Shown here one piece after another: positions 22,901-28,900 of a stretch of 64,000 bases of DNA (positions are counted from its first letter, which is position 1; the number at the start of each line of letters is the position of its first letter). The translations under genes were made by a program, and so were the position numbers. Under the pieces are notes generated by a model. That model was not told the origin of the DNA and made no database searches. It saw only the letters and a program-made list of their open reading frames with translations. Source of the stretch: Lucinisca nassula (Eukaryota; Mollusca; Bivalvia; Lucinida; Lucinidae); the NCBI GenBank assembly GCA_963580285.1, contig OY757010.1, positions 64,440,406 through 64,504,405 on the forward strand. The letters are read 5' to 3'.

Positions 22901-25900
22901 CAGTATGAAAATGAGGAACAGTATGATAAAATATTACAATTTTTTACTCAAAAATGTCTGTGCTGAAGCGACTATATGCACCATTATATCTGCGCATGTG
23001 TTGTTACGATAATGAATAAAGTTTTATTGCAATACATGCCTTTTCTTTCAGACGAAAAAACGACGTTGAAATTCCATTGAATTCAGCAAACACACGATCT
23101 TTTACAGCAAAAACTAGGACTATAGAATCAGTAGAATCAGTTGAACAATCCGAAACAACGTTAAACATGGATCAAAATGGATACCACATAAAAGACTTAC
23201 ATGACAAACATAGCATGAACAAATACACGTCCCATAACAAAGGCCGTCAAGACGAGCTTACAGATAATGCAGAAAATGATAAAGAAACACGTACCAACAC
23301 AAACAACAAACTTAGAACTGAACGAAAACCCAGCAGAGACCTAAACAAACATGACAAAAAGAAAAGGAAGAAACTTATTTCCCTATCCATAGTAAAAGAC
23401 ATACGATTTTTAACTTTTCTGCTTGCCTTGTTTTTTAATTCATTGCCATCTACAAGTCTCTTTCTACCTTCCCTTGCTGTGTCACGTGGTCTGACTGAAT
23501 TTGAAGCAGCCTACCTGTTGTCAATTACTGCTGGTTCTGACACAGTGTTCCGTGTTATCGCTGGACTGGTTCTTGACATGAAAGTGTTCAGGGACAAACG
23601 ACCAGTCATTTACAACGCCATGACATTTTTACAAGCACTGACAGTCTTTCTTATTCCGTCCCTGTGGTCGTTTGGCAGTCTGGCACTGATTGTATGTGTT
23701 GAGGGCGCAGCACAAGGAGTAAAGAATGCACAGGTAAGCATCTAAGACCATGTTCATACTGTACGATTGGCGCCTATGTCTAAAGATGTAACGGATGATA
23801 TCTTAACCCATTGCATGCGGAAAACCCCCAACGGGGTACCTTGGCAAACAGTGCGGACTCAAACGCGACGTCTGATAAGGGCCTGCACTGTTTTCTAGCA
23901 GAATTTTTCCGTCAAAAACAGAATAGAAACAAAAAATAGGCCTGTGGCCACTTATATGACATATTGACTTGCCCAACATATAGCAATCGAAGAGTCGACC
24001 AGTATACAATGGGTTAAAAGTGTCATGTCCGGTTTTACCATACATGAGGACGGTTTTACTTTGAGAAAAATCAGCCAAAGCTGCCGCCGCAACTACACGT
24101 CAAGTATATAATATTGACCCCCTAAAACTACACTTTTATATTGTTAGTAAAACTAAACGGGCCTCCGTGGCTTAGTTGTTAAGAGCGCTGTTTCTTAATC
24201 ATTAGGTCTCTCACCGCTGTAGTTTCGACTCTGGTTCGATGTCTCATGTGAGCTGCTATGTTCTGCGAAAGGGTAGTATTTAAAAACAAAAACCAAAGAA
24301 AAAATAGGGTTGGCAGGGGTATATATTATGCTTCATATTTCTGCTTAAAACAGTTAATGGGTGCTCTTTAGGACCGCCCTACCGAGGCGGTTCTAATAAA
24401 TACATACCCACTATTTTTGAGCAGAAATTTGAAAAAAAAAAACATATCAGAAGTTTTGTCAGAATTTTTTTATTATTATTTTTGGTGGAAAATTCTCAGT
24501 ATATTTTAAAAAAACGCTGTTTAGAAATGAGCAGCGTAGCCTTTTTCAACACTAGGTGTGTTCAACTTACAAATTGCGTTGACCGACAGAGACGACTAAA
24601 TCCAGTAAAACGCACCCTCATTACGCAAACACGCCTATACAAATACATTACCACCTTGATCGCCGAAAAAAAATGAAAATCTTTTGAAGAAAAATTGTGA
24701 TATTTTTCTTATTTCTGCTCAAAATATAGATTGTGGGCACTCGTTAGAACCACCTCTGCTCAAAATATAGATTGTGGGCACTCGTTAGAACCGCCTCGAT
24801 GAGTGCCCACAATCTATATTTTGAGCAGAAATAAGAAAAATAAGGTATACCCCCGGAAACCCCAGTTTTACTATATAAAAGTGGGGTTCAAGGGGATCAA
24901 AATTATATAGGCATGTTTTCGCGATGTGGTGATGGTACTTACCGCAAAGGCGATTAGCAACGACTCAGATGACAATCTCCCTATTGGCTTCTTTTTCGAC
25001 GAACATTTCTGACATTTTTCTTATTAATAATCCGAACATAGGTTGTGGTTGCTCGTTAAAACCGCTTAATTGTGTCGGTTCTAACGACTCCCCTTAGCCT
25101 ATAGATTAGATCCGATATCAGGAAAATAATATATAGCGCCGTAAACCCACTTGTTTCTATATAAAGTGGGGTTTCGAGGGAGGTCCATTTAATGTGATGC
25201 GGGGAACGCTAGAACCCGTTTCGATTTGACCTCTTGTGTCAATTTTAGCCTCTTTCAACTCGGTCGATTGCCCATACGGTAAGCAACACTTGAACAAGTC
25301 CGTGAAATGAACACCCCTAAACCCCACTTTCTATAGAGAAAACTGGAGTTTACGGGGGTATACATTAGTTTGCTTATTTCTGCTCTAAGATATAGGCTGT
25401 GGCTACTCGTTACAACCGCCTCATTGAGACGGTTCTAACGAGCAGCCACAACCTATAGATAACCTATAAATAAAACAACATATATCACATATTTTCATCG
25501 GAAAAGCAGCTATTTTGGAGATATGCACTATGTCACAAGGGTGCGTTAAAGTAAAGAGCATTACTTTTCCCTTGCCACTTGATTTGTACTGAAGCCCATA
25601 CTTGACTAATAAATAGGTAATGGCACTAACCAATGAGCTACAACTTTATACTGAACCTTTTATGCCAAACCAGAAACATACTTGGTCTTAAATGACATTT
25701 CAAGAGAACATCACGAAAACGGGCCTACATAATTTTGACCCCCTTAAACCCTACTTTTATATAGCAAAACTGGGGTTTCCAGGGGGTAAACCTTATTTTT
25801 GTTATTTCTGCTCTAAAATATATGTTGTGGGTACTCGTTAGAACCGCCTCGATGAGGCGGTTCTAACGGGTACCCACAATCTATATTTTGAGCAGAAATA

Positions 25901-28900
25901 AGAAAACTATCGCAATATTTCATCTGAAATTTTCCATCTATCGGTGGTAAAATTTGCAATGTATTTGAATAGGCGTGTTTTCGTATTGATAAACATAAGT
26001 GAGTGTTGCATTACATTGGTATCTTACCCCATTGCTATAATCGTTATTGTATTATGTCAGAGGTCCGTTGTTATGGTTGATCTTCTCGGACTGGACAAAC
26101 TGGCAAGTTCTATGGCATTGTCAATGACTGTACAAGCAGCTGGTATACTTCTGGGTCCAACGATTTCAGGTTTGTATCGATTCCCATTTTTGATATGCAA
26201 AGTTCTTATGCCGAAGCTAAAAAAGAAGTGAAGGAAAGATGTAGAATCGACACAATTGCCCCACACATTCAGTCAGAGGCACCGAAGACAAAAACAAACA
26301 CGAACATGAAATAGCAACTAAACCCTGATGAAAACGCTACAAGCGGAAAACCAAAAGGGCAGTTACTTTCCCTCAAAATGGTCATCCAAAATAAAATATA
26401 TAAGCTGTACACACATGCTAAGACGAACTATAACAACAAGAGGGCCATGATGGCCCTGGGTCGCTCACCTGATCCATATAACAAGTGGGCCCCGAGGAGG
26501 GCCATTTTTTGCCCCAGGGCTATACATGTAATGTGCATAATGTTGGTTGGTTGGTTGATTTGAGGTTTAACGTCCCCGTCAACACTGTAAAGGTCATTTT
26601 GGAGACGTTGCTTCCAATTTTGTGGGACTTTTACCCGACATTGAGATGAAATGACATCTCAAGCCCTGTCGCCCAATGAAACCAATAGGGTTTATTAGCA
26701 TGGACGGTCCGCCTCGCACCGCGGTTCCTGGACAGGCTTAGATCCTCTAAGCGGTTTACCAGTACTAGTGTGCGGGCCGGAATCAGATCTGCGTGGAAGC
26801 ATCATGCAGCCCATATATTTCTTCAAGCCCCTATGGGCGGGGGCTTACGTGCATAATGTTGAGGGAGGTCTAAAAAGGTGAAGCTTCATACCAAATATCA
26901 ACAAAGGATACAATTTGAACAATCTTGGCAAAGGTCCACTAGATGAAGCTACACACCAAATATCAAAGACCTCGGCCTTGCGGTTTCAGAGAAGATTTTT
27001 TTAAAGATAAATGGCCCCGGGGTGGGGGGCATTTTTGGCCCCAGGGCTATAATTTAAACAATCTTGATAGAGGTCCACTAGATGAAGCTTCACACCAAAT
27101 AAGTCTATGTAAAACCAAAGAGCCCCGGGGCGAGGGCATTTTTGGCCCCAGCACTATAATGCCCGGGGCGGGGGCATTTTTGGCCCCAGCACTATAATTT
27201 GAACAATCTTGGTAGAGGTCCACTAGATGAAGCTTCACACCAAATATCAAAGACCTAGGCCTTGTGGTTTCACAGAAGATGACTTTTAAAGATTTTCCAT
27301 ATATAAGCCTATGTAAAACCAAAGGGCCCCGGAGCGGGGACATTTTTGGTCTCAGGGCTATAATTTGAACATTCTTGGTAGAGGTCCACTAGATAAAGCT
27401 TCATACAAAAAATCAAAGACCTAGGCCTTGTGGTTTCAGAGAAGAAGATTTTTAAAGATTTTCTCTATATAAGTCTATGAAAAACCAAAGGGCCCCAGAG
27501 CGGGGGCATTTTTCGCCCCAGGGCTATAATCAGAACAATCTTGGTAGAGGTCTACTAGATGAAGCTTCATGCCAAATATCAAAGACCTGGGCCTTGCGGT
27601 TTTAGAGAAGAAGATCTTTAAAGATTTTCCCTATACAAGTCTATGAAAAACCAAAGGGCCCCGGGGTGGGGGCATTTTTGGCCCCAGCACTATAATTTGA
27701 ACAATCTTGGAAGGGGTCCACTAGATGAAGCTTCATACCAAATATCAAAAGGCCTGGGCCTTGTGGTTTCAGAGAAGAAGATTTTTAAAGATTTTCCCTA
27801 TATAATCCTATGTAAAATCATAGGGCCCCGGGGCGGGGGCATTTTTGGCCCCAGCACTATAATTTGAACAATCTTGGTAGGGGTCCACTAGATGAAGCTT
27901 CATACAAAATATTTAAGACCTGGGCCTTGTGGTTTCAGAGAAGAAGATTTTTTAAGATTTTCCCTATATAATCCTATGTAAATCCAAAGGGCCCCGGGAC
28001 GGGGGCATTTTTTGCCCCAGCATTATAATTTGAACAATCTTGGTAGGGGTCCACTAGATGAAGTTTCATACCAAATATCAAAGACCTGGGCCTTGTGGTT
28101 TCAGAGAAGAGGATTTTTTAAATTTTCAGTGAAAAAAAAATCTAGTTTTGGCTCCCGTGACCTTGGTGTGCAATGGACCGTGACCATTTGAACAACTTTG
28201 AAAGGGGGCCACCTAAGGATCATTCTTGTGAAGTGTGGTTAAAATGCGATCAGTGGTTTAGGAGGAGATGTCGTTTGAAGAAATTGTTTACGGACGGACG
28301 CACGCACGCACGGACGGACGAAAAGTGATCCCAAAAGCTCACCTCGTCATTACATGACAGGTGAGCTAAAAACAAACCCAGACAGCAGTACTGCCTTGGA
28401 ACGGTCAGTAAAATGTATTTAACTGGGGCGTGTGGGGGGAGGGCTTACATCGATTTTACTGGCCACAATGCTCGCTCCTGGTTCTGTCGCGGTTTAGACA
28501 AATAATGTGTTCAATCCTTACGATCATCAGTGCTACATCTCCGAGAACATAAAAATCAAACGATTACTATGGCCACAGTCCTCTTCACACTTAGCTCTGT
28601 TGTGGTTTAGATAAACAATCTTTAACAAGTTTCAAACGCTTGAAGCAAGAATGCATGACATTTTATCCAAAATGAATATGTCTAATGAGCACCCGTTTCT
28701 GCATTTTGCGTTTCAAAATGGTCTTTAATCACCGGTGTAAAACTGTGTCTCAGATAATGCTTACTTGTTGTGCAGGAGAACGATCTTACAGCTTCGGAGT
28801 TTGGATAAAATTAAGTACTATACACTCAGACTTAGCGGACCTCGCCAGCGACTTATCATTGTACGCGACCATATAGGCTGCCACGATTAATCTTATAATC

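Larger units (their letters stand above)
26196..28640 (-). mobile_element. Reverse-transcriptase retroelement relic split by a Helitron-like element
   Basis: 3' part at 26196-26435 (AGTTACTTTCCCTCAAAATG, AATCGACACAATTGCC) and the continuation at 28369-28640 (CCTTGGAACGGTCAGT, GGCCACAATGCTCGC, GCGGTTTAGACAAATAATGTG) correspond to 3346-3700. The 1.93-kb element 26436-28368 separates them. Confidence 0.75.

Noticed and set aside
25944..26060. Upstream extension of transporter exon d (open frame from 25944)
   Set aside because: The frame runs through the MITE right end; the TATTATGTCAG acceptor at 26060 joins exactly to NAQ of exon c.
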